DNA from: Dysidea avara
Taxonomy: Eukaryota > Porifera > Demospongiae > Dictyoceratida > Dysideidae
Reading direction: 5' to 3'
Length of the DNA: 64,000 nt
Assembly: GCF_963678975.1 (NCBI RefSeq)
Contig: NC_089281.1
Span: 8,519,277 to 8,583,276, forward strand
Shown here one piece after another: positions 50,270 to 62,825 of the stretch. The position numbers were made by a program, and so were the translations under genes. How positions within the stretch are numbered: position 1 is the stretch's first letter; the number at the start of each line of letters is the position of its first letter. The notes beneath the pieces are model-generated. The model was given only the letters and a program-made list of their open reading frames with translations. It was not told the origin of the DNA and searched no databases.

Positions 50270-51648
50270 TTAAATAGATTTAGTACATGTTTCCCAGTTC
50301 CTAAGATATGTTATGCTGGGAGGGAAGCGGCATACGTTGGCACATTGTGAGGGGGTGAGCAGAGCAATGTCAGAATAGTAGCAAGCATCACAAAATGTTG
50401 TACAACATGCATTAGGACAAGGTGGTACAGTGAATGGTGGTGGTCTATGATAAGAGTAAATCATAACCAGTTGTTCAATAGTAACACTTATTGACTACAT
50501 GGCTTGTACTTGTTCCTAGGATTATTACAGAATGTAGAGGAGCAAGTAGGGGAACACACTAGCAATATAAAGTTAGGAATAAGTAGCACAACCACAAATA
50601 CTACCTGGAGCACAGCCAATTTTAGTACTGTGACAAGCAACCAAACCATTCTTGGAGTATGTGCTGTACATCCAGACATGAGGAGGACACAAAATATAAC
50701 AAATTTAACAACACTACCATGTGTTATAGTCTTTTTTGAACATGTCTCCTGGGAATAGTTTCTTGCCATTAACTTTACACACTGTAGTGGACCATAGAGT
50801 ATACACGATCATGTGATCACACACTACATGCTCACCACACACAGGACAGCATTGTCCAGGAGGAACAGCAGTACCTACTCCATGGGCACAGTCTGGTAGC
50901 AGACATAATACTGCCTGTAGTGGTAAATTAAGTTGGAACAATTACATAGTTATGACAACACTGTGATGAAATACAACACATGCAACTATTTGTTGTGGTG
51001 TAGCTAAACATGTGACTAGCTACAAACATTGTGGGTGATGAAGTGGATTGGATGACATGTCAGTACCACACCAGCAACAAACACTAAACACACAGTACTA
51101 TCCTACAGTAATGCCTAAAGCCCTCTAGTCAGCTCAGTCTAGATCTGCTCTGGAGGGTAAAACTATATCCATAGCTATAGCCGAAGAGCCAGTCCATAAC
51201 AAAGAAGCAGCTAGGTTATGGTGTAAGGCAAAGGATTCTACAAGCACAATAGTATGATCATATATGCATACTGAACAGTTTTACAAATATACATATAGCT
51301 ATCATTCAAGCTTTACACACTTTCTCATCCTGTAGTTATACTTACACTCACTATACGTACAGCACTGCATCTATAATTTTGGTGACTCAATTGTGGTATG
51401 TGTATATAGCTGTGATGGTATCTGTTGGTCCATTGTAGTTAATAATTAGATTAACAATTACATTGTTTGTGCACTTTCATTGTTTAGACTTATGGAAAGG
51501 TTTCACACATTTCTTGTTGATGGTATCAATGAGCTGACCAGAGGGACAGCCACATCCTGGCTCACACTCTGAAGTACAGACCAGATTAGGTTTAGTACAA
51601 GTAGCAGGACAGCCGGTTGGAACACTTGACCTTGTATTGGACATGAAC
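50270..51648 (-). pseudogene. Degraded copy of the Kunitz/TIL/VWC-like secreted protein gene
   Basis: Homologous exon by exon to the intact copy at 57937-60081 but broken. The TIL exon (from 51648) has a 7-base deletion after GQVFQ that shifts frame, and its 3' end has lost the last Cys codons. Two Cys codons elsewhere are changed to Tyr (KKDYNT for KKDCNT; ACATACTCC for ACATGCTCC). The donor after KYKPCS reads CAATAAG instead of CGGTAAG. The signal-peptide and Kunitz exons are missing upstream, although flanking similarity reaches about 51960. The last exon (RPPPFTVPPCPNACCTTFC) is still open to a stop at 50270. Confidence 0.8.
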
Positions 51649-52694
51649 CTGTAGAACAGGATGAGAGAGTATATAATGTTGGCACTAATTTGAATGGTTG
51701 ATGGTAAGGAGTAATAAATAAGCTTCTAAAAGTATAACTTTTGAACTACAACAGTAATACAAATATTATAGCTAATATTGAGCTATAGACTCAGACATCA
51801 TTACTTTAAGGCACTAGTCTTGCCACTATGAAATTTTATCATATGCACTGTTACACTATTGATGTTGTAAATAATTCTATGAAGGGAATGCATGCACAAA
51901 TGTAATAAAGACAACATTTATGCTGTACCTCTCTATTTATACAACAACTAGTGCCAATGCTTTGTGCTACTGTCTCAATGCATATTTACAGAAGGAGGGG
52001 TGTAAATTCAGAACTTGTTGATATGAGGTAGACACGCGGAGTCCTCAGTGCTTATCACATCCCATGATGGGGGAATGCTAACTGAGTCACTTCTTATACA
52101 TGTAAATGATAACTGCAATAATGAAATTAGAGGCGGTGGGGTAAATGGGGTAAAAAGGGATGCGGGCGGGGATGAGAAACAATTAATCAAGTTTGCCTGG
52201 CCTAATAGTGACTGATCTCCACACTGGTAAGCTTCACCAGCATACACACTCTGACACTACTTAAATACAGAGATGTCTCCAGGATTAATGATTGCATGTG
52301 GTAGTGGCAAAAGTATACACCATGAACTGCATGTGATCACACAAATGTGAACACACATGTATGTTATGTTACTTATATGTACTAAAGCACATATTATCCT
52401 AGTGACTATATATACTGCTCCAAAGATAATCCATTCCAAAAAGTTCACCACACTTTCCATCAATTTTGAGCTCTACTAACCAGGCCTGCTGTAGTTAGTT
52501 ATGTGTCTGTTTATTCATGTCAGATAGGCTACATGCATATAGCACATGACTTTTTGAGATGGGTGCATGGGAGGGAAACAGTGAGAGCAGTCATGAGCTG
52601 TTGCATGTGTTGAGATCATGAATGAATAGATCGTCTGTCAATGTATTTTCACTCACTTTTGCATAGAAGTGTCTTCTTCCTTCAACACTATCTA
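51649..52694. other. Remnant 5' flank of the pseudogene and unassigned sequence
   Basis: 51700-51960 is similar to 59500-59760 of the intact copy, up to where its Kunitz exon begins, and then similarity ends. 51970-52690 has nothing recognisable apart from a GGGGTAAATGGGGTAAA-like G-rich patch near 52140. Confidence 0.55.
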
Positions 52695-53022
52695 ATCTAA
52701 TCCAAAACAGCCAAGCTGTAAAAAAACAGTGCGGCCCTGAGAAAGGCTATGGTGAAAAAAGATGTGAAATCCAAGGTGGCGGCCAAGAAATGGCTGTGAT
52801 GGTAGGTTAATGGTAAAAAATTTAATAACAACAATTCAAGTGAATTTTGTGCCAAGACCAAGCGGCACCAAATTCACCTGAATTGTTGTTATTAAAATTT
52901 TTACCATTAACCTACCATCACAGCCATTTCTTGGCCGCCACCTTGGATTTCACATCTTTTTTCACCATAGCCTTTCTCAGGGCCGCACTGTTTTTTTACA
53001 GCTTGGCTGTTTTGGATTAGAT
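52695..53022. mobile_element. Near-perfect 328 bp palindrome
   Basis: Arms of about 155-160 bp with only a few differences face each other around about 15 bp. ATCTAATCCAAAACAGCCAA at the left and TTGGCTGTTTTGGATTAGAT at the right are exact reverse complements, as are GGTGGCGGCCAAGAAATGGC and GCCATTTCTTGGCCGCCACC. It could extrude as a cruciform or make a long hairpin RNA. Its near-perfection implies recent origin or gene conversion. Confidence 0.85.
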
Positions 53023-53127
53023 TTCACTTCTTTTTGTATTTGTATACCCCAAAGCCGGCATATGGCCGGCTTTAGGGCTTTTTAACCTGTCATTTTTTCT
53101 TTACTACAGGAAGAAGAAAAGATGAAG

Positions 53128-55752
53128 CAGGGTGATTTCTTTGTAGCTGACCTCTCTGCAAGGTGATCCTTCTAGCTGATCTCTCTACTGGATGACTTGT
53201 TTGTAGCTGAACTCTCTACAGGGTGATTTGTTTGTAGCTGAACTCTCTACAAGGTAATTTCTTCTAGCTGATCTTTCTACAGGGTGATTTGTTTGTAGCT
53301 GAATTCTCTACAGGGCGATTTGTTTGCAGCTAAACTGCTGAACTCTCTACAATGTAACTTCTTCTAGCTGAACTCTCTACGGGTGGCTTGTTTCTAGCTG
53401 AACTCTCTACAGGGTGATTTGTTTCTAGCTGAACTCTCTACAAGGTAACTTCTTCTAGCTGATCTTTCTACAGGGTGATTTGTTTCTAGCTGAATTCTCT
53501 ACAGGGCAATTTGTTTGCAGCTGAACTCTCTACATGGTAGTTTCTTTGTAGCTGAACTCTCTACAATGTGACTTCTTCTAGCTGAACTCTCTACAGGGTG
53601 ACTTGTTTCTAGCTCATCTCTCTACAGTGTAACTTGTTTCTAGCTGAACTCTCTACAGGGTGATTTGTTTGTAACTGAATTCTCTACAAGGTAACTTCTT
53701 CTAGCTGATCTTTCTACAGGGTGATTTGTTTGTCTCTACAGGGCAATTTGTTTGCAGCTGAACTCTCTACATTGTAGTTTCTTTGTAGCTGACCTCTCTA
53801 CAATGTAACTTCTTCTAGCTGAACTCTCTACAGGGTAACTTGTTTCTAGCTGAACTCTCTACAGGGTGATTAGTTTGTAGCTGAACGCTCTACAAGGTAA
53901 CTTCTTCTAGCTGATGTTTCTACAGGGTGATTTGTTTGTAGCTGAATTCTCTACAGGGCGATTTGTTTGCTGCTGAACTCTCTACAATGTAACTTCTTCT
54001 AGCTGAACTCTCTACGGGTGACTTGTTTCTAGCTGATCTCTCTACAGGGTGACTTGTTTCTAGCTGAACTCTCTACAGGGTGATTTGATTGTAGCTGAAC
54101 TCTCTACAAGGTAACGTCTTCTAGCTGATCTTTCTACAGGGTGATTTGTTTGTCTCTACAGGGAAATTTGTTTGCAGCTGAACTCTCTACATGGTAGTTT
54201 CTTTGTAGCTGAACTCTCTACAATGTAACTTCTTCTAGCTGAACTCTCTACAGGGTGACTTGTTTCTAGCTGAACTCTCTACAGGGTGATTTGTTTGTAG
54301 CTGAACTCTCTACAAGGTAACTTCTTCTAGCTGATCTTTCTACAAGGTGATTTGTCTGTAGCTGAATTCTCTACAGGGAAATTTGTTTGCTGCTGAACTC
54401 TCTACATGGTAGTTTCTTTGTAGCTGAACTCTCTACAATGTAACTTCTTCTAGCTGAACTCTCTACAGGGTGGCTTGTTTGTAGCTGAACTCTCTACAAA
54501 GTAACTTCTTCTAGCTGATCTTTCTACAGGGTGATTTGTTTGTAGCTGAACTCTCTACAAGGTAACTTCTTCTAGCTGAACTCTCAACAGGGTGACTTGT
54601 TTCTAGCTGATCTCTCTACAGGGTGACTTGTTTCTAGCTGAACTCTCTACAGGGTGATTTGTTTGTAACTGAACTCTCTACAAGGTAACTTCTTCTAGCT
54701 GATCTTTCTACAAGGTGATTTGTCTGTAGCTGAATTCTCTACAGGGCAATTTGTTTGCTGCTGAACTCTCTACATGGTAGTTTCTTTGTAGCTGAACTCT
54801 CTACAATGTAACTTCTTCTAGCTGAACTCTCTACAGGGTGACTTGTTTGTAGCTGAACTCTCTACAAGGTAACGTCTTCTAGCTGATCTTTCTACAGGGC
54901 GATTTGTTTGTCTCTACAGGGAAATTTGTTTGCAGCTGAACTCTCTACATGGTAGTTTGTTTGTAGCTGAACTCTCTACAATGTAACTTCTTCTAGCTGA
55001 ACTCTCTACAGGGTGACTTGTTTGTAGCTGAACTCTCTACATGGTAGTTTCTTTGTAGCTGAACTCTCTACAATGTAACTTCTTCTAGCTGAACTCTCTA
55101 CAGGGTGACTTGTTTCTAGCTGAACTCTCTACAGGGTGATTTGTTTGTTGCTGAACTCTCTACAAGGTAACTTCTTCTGGCTGATCTTTCTACAGGGTGA
55201 TTTGTTTGTAGCTGAATTCTCTACAGGGCGATTTGTTTGCAGCTGAACTCTCTACATGGTAGTTTCTTTGTAGCTGAACTCTCTACAATGTAACTTCTTC
55301 TAGCTGAACTCTCTACAGGGTGACTTGTTTCTAGCTGATCTCTGTACAGGGTGACTTGTTCCTAGCTGAACTCTCTACAGGGTGATTTGTTTGCATCTGA
55401 ACTCTCTTACATGGTGGTTTCTTTGTAGCTGAACTCTCTACAAAGTGACTTCTTCTAGCTGATCTATCTACAGGATGACTTGTTTCTAACTGAACTCTCT
55501 ATAGTGTTATCTGTTCATAGCGGAACTTTCTACTGGGTGATTTATTTGCAGCTAAACTCTTTGCATGATTGTTTCTTTGTAACTGAACTCTCTACAAGGT
55601 AACTTCTTCTAGTTGATCTCTCTACAGGGCAATTTGTTTGTAGCTGAACTCTCTACATGATGGCTTCTTTGTAGCTGAACTCTCTATTAGGTACCTTCTT
55701 CTAGCTGATCTGACTACAGGGTGACTTGTTTGTAGCTGAATTCCCTACAGAA
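53128..55752 (+). repeat. 2.6 kb minisatellite, 30-31 bp monomer with higher-order pattern
   Basis: About 84 tandem units of the form AGGGTGATTTGTTTGTAGC followed by TGAACTCTCTAC. Variants differ at AGGGTGACTTGTTTC, AAGGTAACTTCTTC, ATGGTAGTTTCTTTG and AGGGCAATTTGTTTGC. They recur in a fixed order of about 6-7 units, so the AAGGTAACTTCTTC variant comes back roughly every 190-250 bp (about 53441, 53687, 53893, 54107, 54311). The monomer is not a multiple of 3 and no ORF runs through. Confidence 0.92.
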
Positions 55753-55799
55753 TAACTTACAATGTAATATAACTGAGTAAATTATAAATGCAGCTGAAT

Positions 55800-56650
55800 G
55801 CTTTATTAGGGTGACTGTTCTATTAGAGTATCTCGATCTCGCATTTGCTGCACCTAGTTGCCTTTCGAATCATAACTCAGTGATTTGTAATCTGATTCTT
55901 CTGTACTACTGCAAGTACTTTCTATGATGATTATTCCAGCTACATACTGATTTTCAGCTCGTTGCTCTAAGCGGTTTGCCTGGTAGACACGAAAACTAAT
56001 AGTTTTTTTATTCATAAAAATCGATCGCGTAATTTTGACACAGGTTGGGTTTCGTGTCATATCTCCGTGGTCTTTATCCCGATTCGTTTCAAACCACAAA
56101 AAGGCACTCCTACGATGGTTGCTCCATCTACATATCAATTTTCAACTGATTCCTCCAAGGCGTTTACCCTGTAGGCGTGACAGACCTTCGACCTTATTTT
56201 ACGCAAATAATCGGTCATAACTCCGTGAATGTTCATCGGATTCCTACCAAAGTTGGTACGGAGATCCGCCTTAATGAGCCCTTTAAGTGTGCCAAATTTC
56301 AGCCATATCCGAGCACGCATTCGTGTTTTATGGCGAATTTTGCGAAGTGTGCGAAATGAAGAAGATGAAGAAGAAGAAGAAGAAAACGAAGAAATTAAAG
56401 CGAAATTTTGTTCGCTCGTATCTCGGAAATGGCTGGAGCGATTTTCTTCAAATTTGGTATGTAGACTACCCTAACTGGGCGGCACGTCTCCAGCAAATTT
56501 GGTTCCAATCGGATAAGGGATCACAGAGCTACATAGGTGTGAAAATTGCGTTTTCTTTCTTCCTGTTAATATACTCACGGTGTGGCGCGCCGGCTTCTTG
56601 GGCCGCACGACACACTATCGTGTGTCTTGATGTTCGCCATTATTAACTGA
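55800..56650 (+). repeat. Repeat tail downstream of the minisatellite
   Basis: Begins just after GACTGTTCTATTAGAGTATC, includes a GAAGAAGAAGA purine tract near 56360 and ends GTGTGGCGCGCCGGCTTCTT. Short ORFs cross it on both strands but none is recognised. Base composition (more CG dinucleotides) differs from the surroundings. It probably belongs with the palindrome and minisatellite to one composite element; that is inference. Confidence 0.5.
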
Positions 56651-57470
56651 TGGTGGTTGGTGTTGATGCATAGGTGTACAAGGGCTGTGCATGCTTAGGG
56701 ATACGTAACAGACAGCTTCACTAATCGTGTGTATTTAAACAATTTAAATATTTGCTATAATGTTTGCACCTCCTTCACAATAAAAAAAAAAACTTGGGTG
56801 TCAGGCCAGTGCAACGCAGTATTCCATCTGAAAATATGCTTTTCCACCCAAGTATTGATTATAGAGTACTCTATATCCATTAATCATAAATTTAGACTAC
56901 GTATTACTTAAATGTTACTTGCTCATAAGAATGAAGACCCTAGTATTGGGGTGGTAAGGAAACCACAACCAGTACATATATAGAAATAACAAATATTGTG
57001 ATAAGTCACAGCACAAGTAAACAGATGCTTTATCTAGTTTTCCTGGATGTATGGTATTATGATGGGTATCTGCACTGCTGTTTGTAATACACTCCTTCTT
57101 CAAAGATAATCTTACATGATAATGATCTTGAAGTGTATTAAAGTGTGTGTGTATATTGTGTATGTGTGAGTGTTGTTTCCTTGAGCAAGAAACTTTACTC
57201 GCATTGCTCCAGTCTACCCAGCTGTATAATGGTCTGGTGTCAACTGGGAAGCAGCCCACCCAGCTGTAACATCAATGGGTACCTGGTGTTTACTGGGGGA
57301 GCAAATGCCCAACTGTCCTTGTCTTGCTTAGCGATGTTAGGGTTGTTGTGGAACTTTAGGTTCCGTGACCTCTCCGTGAGACCTGGACTGTCCTCCTGCG
57401 GGTTACTAGTCCTGCCCCAGGAGGATTTGCCTGCACAAGACTCAAGTGCCTGAGTGGTGTACAGGACATA
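56640..57470. repeat. Left inverted arm flanking the intact Kunitz/TIL/VWC gene
   Basis: Reverse-complement similarity to 60390-60980. TGATGCATAGGTGT at 56664 matches ACACCTATGCACC at 60933, ATAGAGTACTCTAT matches at 60748, and CCTGCCCCAGGAGGATTT (57412) matches AAATCCTCCTGGGGCAGG (60503). It includes the GAGCAAGAAACTTTACTC segment also found at 6158. Confidence 0.75.
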
Positions 57471-57936
57471 TTAAATTCCTCAATTTAGTCAAAAGTGGTG
57501 AGGCACTGGCCTGCATGATCCTCACAAATCAACTAGCTATATCTTGCTATGAATATTCTGACATGTACTACTACATACATGTAGTTGACATGCACAAATA
57601 ATCCACAAGGAAAATTAGTCTTTTTCAACATGATTCACCTCCTGACAAGAAATATTTTGACAAAGCATACTTTGCAAGAAGCACCCCCACATACAGTTCT
57701 TGATGTATATAACTGAAACAATGGGTTAACAATGTTACAAAACCAAAAGATACAATTTTTGGGTTATGCAATTTCCAATACTGATATTTAGTGACTGTTC
57801 AATATAATGATGTCACTAGATCCTGTACAGGTCACTAATATCACCCCTTGGTGGGACAGTTATACTCATAGCAACGGAAGGTAGAAGAATTCCTCCTCTG
57901 TACAAAATGACATCATCATCATATAACTAGACTAGT

Positions 57937-60081
57937 TTAACTTACATATATGTTGCTGTAACGTTTAACACATGATGCCCAGTTCCTAAGACATGTTAAG
58001 GTGGGAGGGAAATGACATACGTTGGCACATTGTGAAGGGGTGGGTAGAGCAGTGTCAGAATAGTAGCAAGCATCACAAAATGTTGTACGACATGCATTAG
58101 GACAGGGTGGTACAGTGAATGGTGGTGGTCTGTGATAAGGAGAAATCATAACCAGTTGTTCAGTTGTAACATACTCTTACCGACTACATGGCTTGTACTT
58201 GTTCCTAGGATTATTACAGAATGTAGGGGAGCAAGTAGGGGGACACACTAGTATTTACATCATACAAGGAATAAGTAACACAACCATAAATATTACCTGA
58301 GGTACAACCGATTTTTGTACAAGCAGCTAAACCATTCTTGGAGCATGTGCTACACATCCATACAGACATGGACACATGAATAATACAACAGATTTAACAG
58401 CATTACCATGTGTTACAGTCTTTTTTGAACGTGTCTCCTGGGAATAGTTTCTTGCCATTGACTTTACACACTGTAGTGGGCCAATAGAATATACATGATC
58501 ATGTGATTACACACTATACATGCTCACCACACACAGGACAGCATTGTCCAGGAGGAACAGCAGTACCTACTCCACGGGCACAGTCTGGTAGCAGACATGA
58601 CACTGCCTGTAGTGGTAAATTAAGTTGGAACAATTACATAGTTATGACAACACTGTGATGAAATACAACACATGCAACTATTTGTTGTGGTGTAGCTAAA
58701 CATGTGACTAGCTACAAACATTGTGGGTGATGAAGTGGATTGGATGACATGTCAGTACCACACCAACAACAAACACTACACTAAATTCTACCAATAATGT
58801 TGTACTATATTAATTGTTGCAAACTCGTGATACTATACTTAATTGTATATTGCAGTGCAATCCAAAAATAATAATAAATTATGGTATACCTTCCCACTCA
58901 ATGTGTCACCATACAGTATTAGCTATACACACAGTACTATCCTACAGTAATGTCTAAACCCCTCTAGTCAGCTCTAGATCTGGAAGGTAAAACTATATCC
59001 ATAGCTACATGTATAGTCAAGTAGCCAGTCCATAACAAAGAACCAGCTAGGCTGTGGTGTTATTCTACAAGCACAATAGAATGATCATGTTGAACAGAAA
59101 TTTGTGATTCTACTAATATACATAGCTACCAACACACATCACCTACGGTACTGCACTCAATTGAAGTATGTGTACCTGTAATGGTATCTGTACATTGGTC
59201 CTTGTAAAATAATAATAATTATTATACTAGACAAACAATTAGATTGTCTGTGTACTGTCATTGTTTAGACTTACTGAACAATCAATGGGACATTGTGAAG
59301 GTTTTACACATTTCTTGTTGACGGTATCAATGAGTTGACCAGGGGGACAGCCACATCCTGGCTCACATGCCAAAGTACAGACCAGATCAGGTTTAGTACA
59401 AGTAGCAGGACAGGTCCTGCACTGCTGGAACACTTGACCTTGTATTGGACATGAACCTGTAGAACAGGATGAGAGAGTATATAATGTTTGCACTAATTTG
59501 AATGGTTGATGGTAAGGAGTAAAAAATAAGCTTAATTTTCAAAGTTTGAACTATATACAACAGTACAAATATTATAGACTCAGACAAATCATTTTGTCTA
59601 AATATTTTATGGTGCTAGCATTGCTACTATGAAATTTTATCACATGCACTGTTACACTATTGATGCCGTAAATAATTCAGATGCAGAGCTCCCACAAATA
59701 CAACATTTATGCCCTATCTATACAACTAGTGCCAATGTTCTATACCGGCTATTACACCATATTGTTTATGCATTACCACGACGTTTCTTTTCACAACTGC
59801 GCTTGGACTTGAAGTTGTTTGCATTTCCTCCACATCCCCCATAAAAGAACTGTTCACATTGACCAGTCTTCTTGTTGAAGAAGTAACGTCTAAATAATCC
59901 ATCGCATGGTCCAACATCACTATCCAGTAGACAAGGGTCTGCAGTATAGCAACATTTTAACTATCTATTAATGATTATAGTGACACTCACTTTTCTTTGT
60001 AGAGCCAGTAGCTGAACTGACAACAGTAGCCAGGAACAGTAGGAACAATAGCTGTGGCTGCATCATTTTAAATTCAAACAT
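57937..60081 (-). CDS. Secreted cysteine-rich protein: signal peptide, Kunitz, TIL and VWC-like modules
   Basis: Eight exons fit in frame: 60081-59991, 59938-59777, 59456-59275, 58606-58528, 58470-58407, 58349-58297, 58247-58181 and 58129-57937, giving 296 residues. Exon 1 encodes a hydrophobic signal peptide (QLLFLLFLATVVSSATG). Exon 2 is a Kunitz/BPTI-type domain (DVGPCDGLFRRYFFNKKTGQ, then FFYGGCGGNANNFKSK). Exon 3 is a TIL domain (CTLACEPGCGCPPGQLIDT). Exons 4-6 are VWC/pacifastin-like (GQCCPVC; KLFPGDTFKKDCNTCTC). The C-terminus adds more Cys-rich sequence. The layout suggests an extracellular protease inhibitor or matrix protein. In the Kunitz domain the P1 position is Asp and the sixth Cys position is Arg, so trypsin-type inhibition is unlikely. 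Met at 60066 or 60063 are alternative starts. Confidence 0.85.
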
Positions 60082-60389
60082 TGTAACACTATACAAAGTC
60101 AACTAAATAGGGCACAGAAACTACATGCTTTTAAACAATATCTGTAAGGTTTCAAATAGACTATAATGCATTTGTAATCTGAAGAAACACGGTATGATGT
60201 ATATCGTCAGTTCAAGTATACATTTGCTGGAATTTACGGTGGTAGTCAGAAGACATTCAAATCCACATGCATGTAGTTTCCAGTTGCCATGCATTCTAGT
60301 AATGAGTAAACACTAGTAATGGATCAAGTAATTTCAAGTTAATATAAGACATATACTTCAGGTTATAGGACTTACTTAGGTATGTAAAG

Positions 60390-60980
60390 GGCTGCGTGCA
60401 TGCACACACTCACACTACCTCCTCCGGCAGCTCAGTCATTGCCACCCAGCAAACCAGCACAGATGCATGTGCACCACTCAGGCACTTGAGTCTTGTGCAG
60501 GAAAATCCTCCTGGGGCAGGACTAGTAACCCGCAAGAGGACTCCCCAGGTCTCACGGAGAGGTCAAAGTTCCATAACTGCTAAGCAATACAAGGATGGTT
60601 GGGCATTTGCTTCCCCAGAAAACACCAGGTACCCATTGATGTTACAACTGGGTGAGCTGCATGCTCCACAGTTGACACCAGACCACCAGGTCCCCATTAT
60701 ATAGTAGGGTTATTCTCTTCTTATGAGCAAGTAACATTTAATGGATATAGAGTACTCTATGATCAGAATGCTTGGGTGGAAAAACATATTTTCAGACAGA
60801 ATACTGTGTTGTACTGGTCTGACACCTAATTTTTTTTTTTTTGTGAAGGAGGTACAAACATATTAACAAATATTTAAATTGTTTGATTAGTGAAACTGTC
60901 TGTTAAATTTCCCTAAGCATGCACAGCCCTTAACACCTATGCACCCACACCACCAACCACCATCAGTTGATAGTGGCAAG
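60390..60980. repeat. Right inverted arm flanking the intact Kunitz/TIL/VWC gene
   Basis: Partner of 56640-57470 in opposite orientation (see there). The arm starts about 310 bp beyond the gene's start codon. Confidence 0.75.
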
Positions 60981-62061
60981 CATTAGATAGTGTTGAAGAA
61001 AGAAGACTGAGTGAAAATTTGGTATTCTCTAGAGTTAACGATCGAGTACTTGTGAATACTAGCTACTCGTAGTCATACCATGTGACATGTTTTATATACT
61101 CGGTTTAAATGATACACACTGTATTAAAGTAATGATGTTAGTGTTCCTGACAAGAAATTATGTAAATCAAACTCTATAACCTTCATTGTGTGACTCCCTG
61201 ATGGCAAATACATCATGTGAGCTGGGTCATGTGATATTAACGAGTACCAATTTTACTATCCGAATATCAAAATCCTTAACAAGCACTCGAGTATTTGCAG
61301 TATTTGTTTCAGCTCTATAGCACTGAAAGTACATTGACAGATGATCTATTCATTCATGATCTCATCGCATAGCTCAAAAGTCATGTGCTATGAGCATGCA
61401 GCTTCCTCTTATCCTAAGCCTATATCTGACATGACACATAACTAACTACCTGGCCAGGCTAGTAGAGTTTAAAATTGACAACTGAATTATCTTCGGAGTA
61501 GTAATCACTAGGATAATATGTGTTTTATGGAATTAGTATGTATAATTACATAATACATGTGTGCTTACATTATTATGTATGAGTGTGAGTCAGTGTGTGT
61601 GATCATATGCAGTTCATGGCGTATATTTTTGCCACTGCTGTATGCAGTCATTGCTGTATTTTAGAGTGTGCATGCAGGTGAAACTTACCAGTGTGGAGAT
61701 CAATCACTATTATTGTGAGCAGTGTCATGTAGTGTAGCTGAGGTGGTGGTGGAAAAGCAACCTACAATGTGGTGGGGCCTCAACTCTGTTAAAGCAGCTT
61801 CATGTATGTGTTCTACTGGTAGAAGCTTATCAGTGCGGCTGACTAAGATAAGAAGTGATTACGCAGTTAAGACAAGCACTAAGGGCTCCACTAGGTGTCT
61901 ACCTATCAACAAGCCCTGAATTTACATCCTACAAATGAGCCGAACTTTCAAATCATGTGTAATTGCATCCATGAGTTATTAAATGTTTTTGAGGATCCAG
62001 CTCAACGTGTACATACTATAGCAGTTGGAATGTACTGAAAACATTCTCTCTCACAGCTAGA
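60981..62061. other. Intergenic, one truncated element
   Basis: At 61925-62025 lies half of the TIR element described at 45362-45751 (GATCCAGCTCAACGTGTACA end). Nothing else recognised. Confidence 0.5.
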
Positions 62062-62360
62062 AATGATTTTGGTCAAATTAATTCTTCACCAATTGCCATA
62101 TATATATCCATACCTGTAATACAATTACAAGAAGGATGTCCTCACACTATTGCTATAGCAGTCAGTGATCCAGATGGTGACATTGTTTGGCGTAGATGGC
62201 CATGGGCTGTGGGTCTAGAATGTGATGGAATTTGTATAGCACACAAACTTGTTTCCAGGAGCTACAATTGACTCTAATGCATGCACTATCTCATACACTG
62301 CTACAGGATTCATCCTTCGCATTGAGACATACTCAGGCTTTGTTTCAGCCAAAGAGTAGT
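62062..62360 (+). pseudogene. Frameshifted fragment of an extracellular-protein exon
   Basis: Open frame from 62062 reads PVIQLQEGCPHTIAIAVSDP then DGDIVWRRWPWAVGLECDGIC and stops at 62268-62270. The continuation appears in another frame as PGATIDSNACTISYTATGF up to a stop near 62358. The SDPDGDIV and CTISYTATG text resembles repeated beta-sandwich modules of large extracellular metazoan proteins. The frame change near 62255 and lack of partner exons argue for a relic. Confidence 0.5.
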
Positions 62361-62825
62361 GAGGCTCTGGTTGTACCTACTCTGACACCCTTGAATCCCA
62401 TTAAAATGTAAGTAGAATATACAAAGTCAGTTTGTGGATCAGGGTGGCCTAACATTCAAGCATTGCATGCCACTCATGCATATCTTCATGCAGAGAGGTC
62501 CAGCTGTTTACACAAGCTATAGGATGGGACACCATTGTTCTTATTATAGTCTTTACTTTTATGTTTCCATTGTATTTTGTAAGAACTGATCTGTTTTCCC
62601 TAGTGAAAATTAATGTCTTAAATTGCATTAGCTACATCTTGGGCATTCTTTGCATGCAGTCCATGAATTTGTAATTATCAAACTATATGAGTTGCTGTAC
62701 AATAGTCCACTAGATAATATCTTGCTGTGTGATATTCTAACATAGTGCTACATACATTTAGCTCACATGCATGCACAATTAATCCACAGGGAACACCAGT
62801 CTTTTCCAACATTGAGTATCAGACT

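Noticed and set aside
53128..55752. CRISPR-like array
   Set aside because: Units are contiguous without unique spacers and the genome is animal; it is a minisatellite.
56287..56646. 119-codon ORF with Lys-rich start as a gene
   Set aside because: Part of the repeat tail with a GAA tract; overlapping ORFs in several frames, no family recognised.
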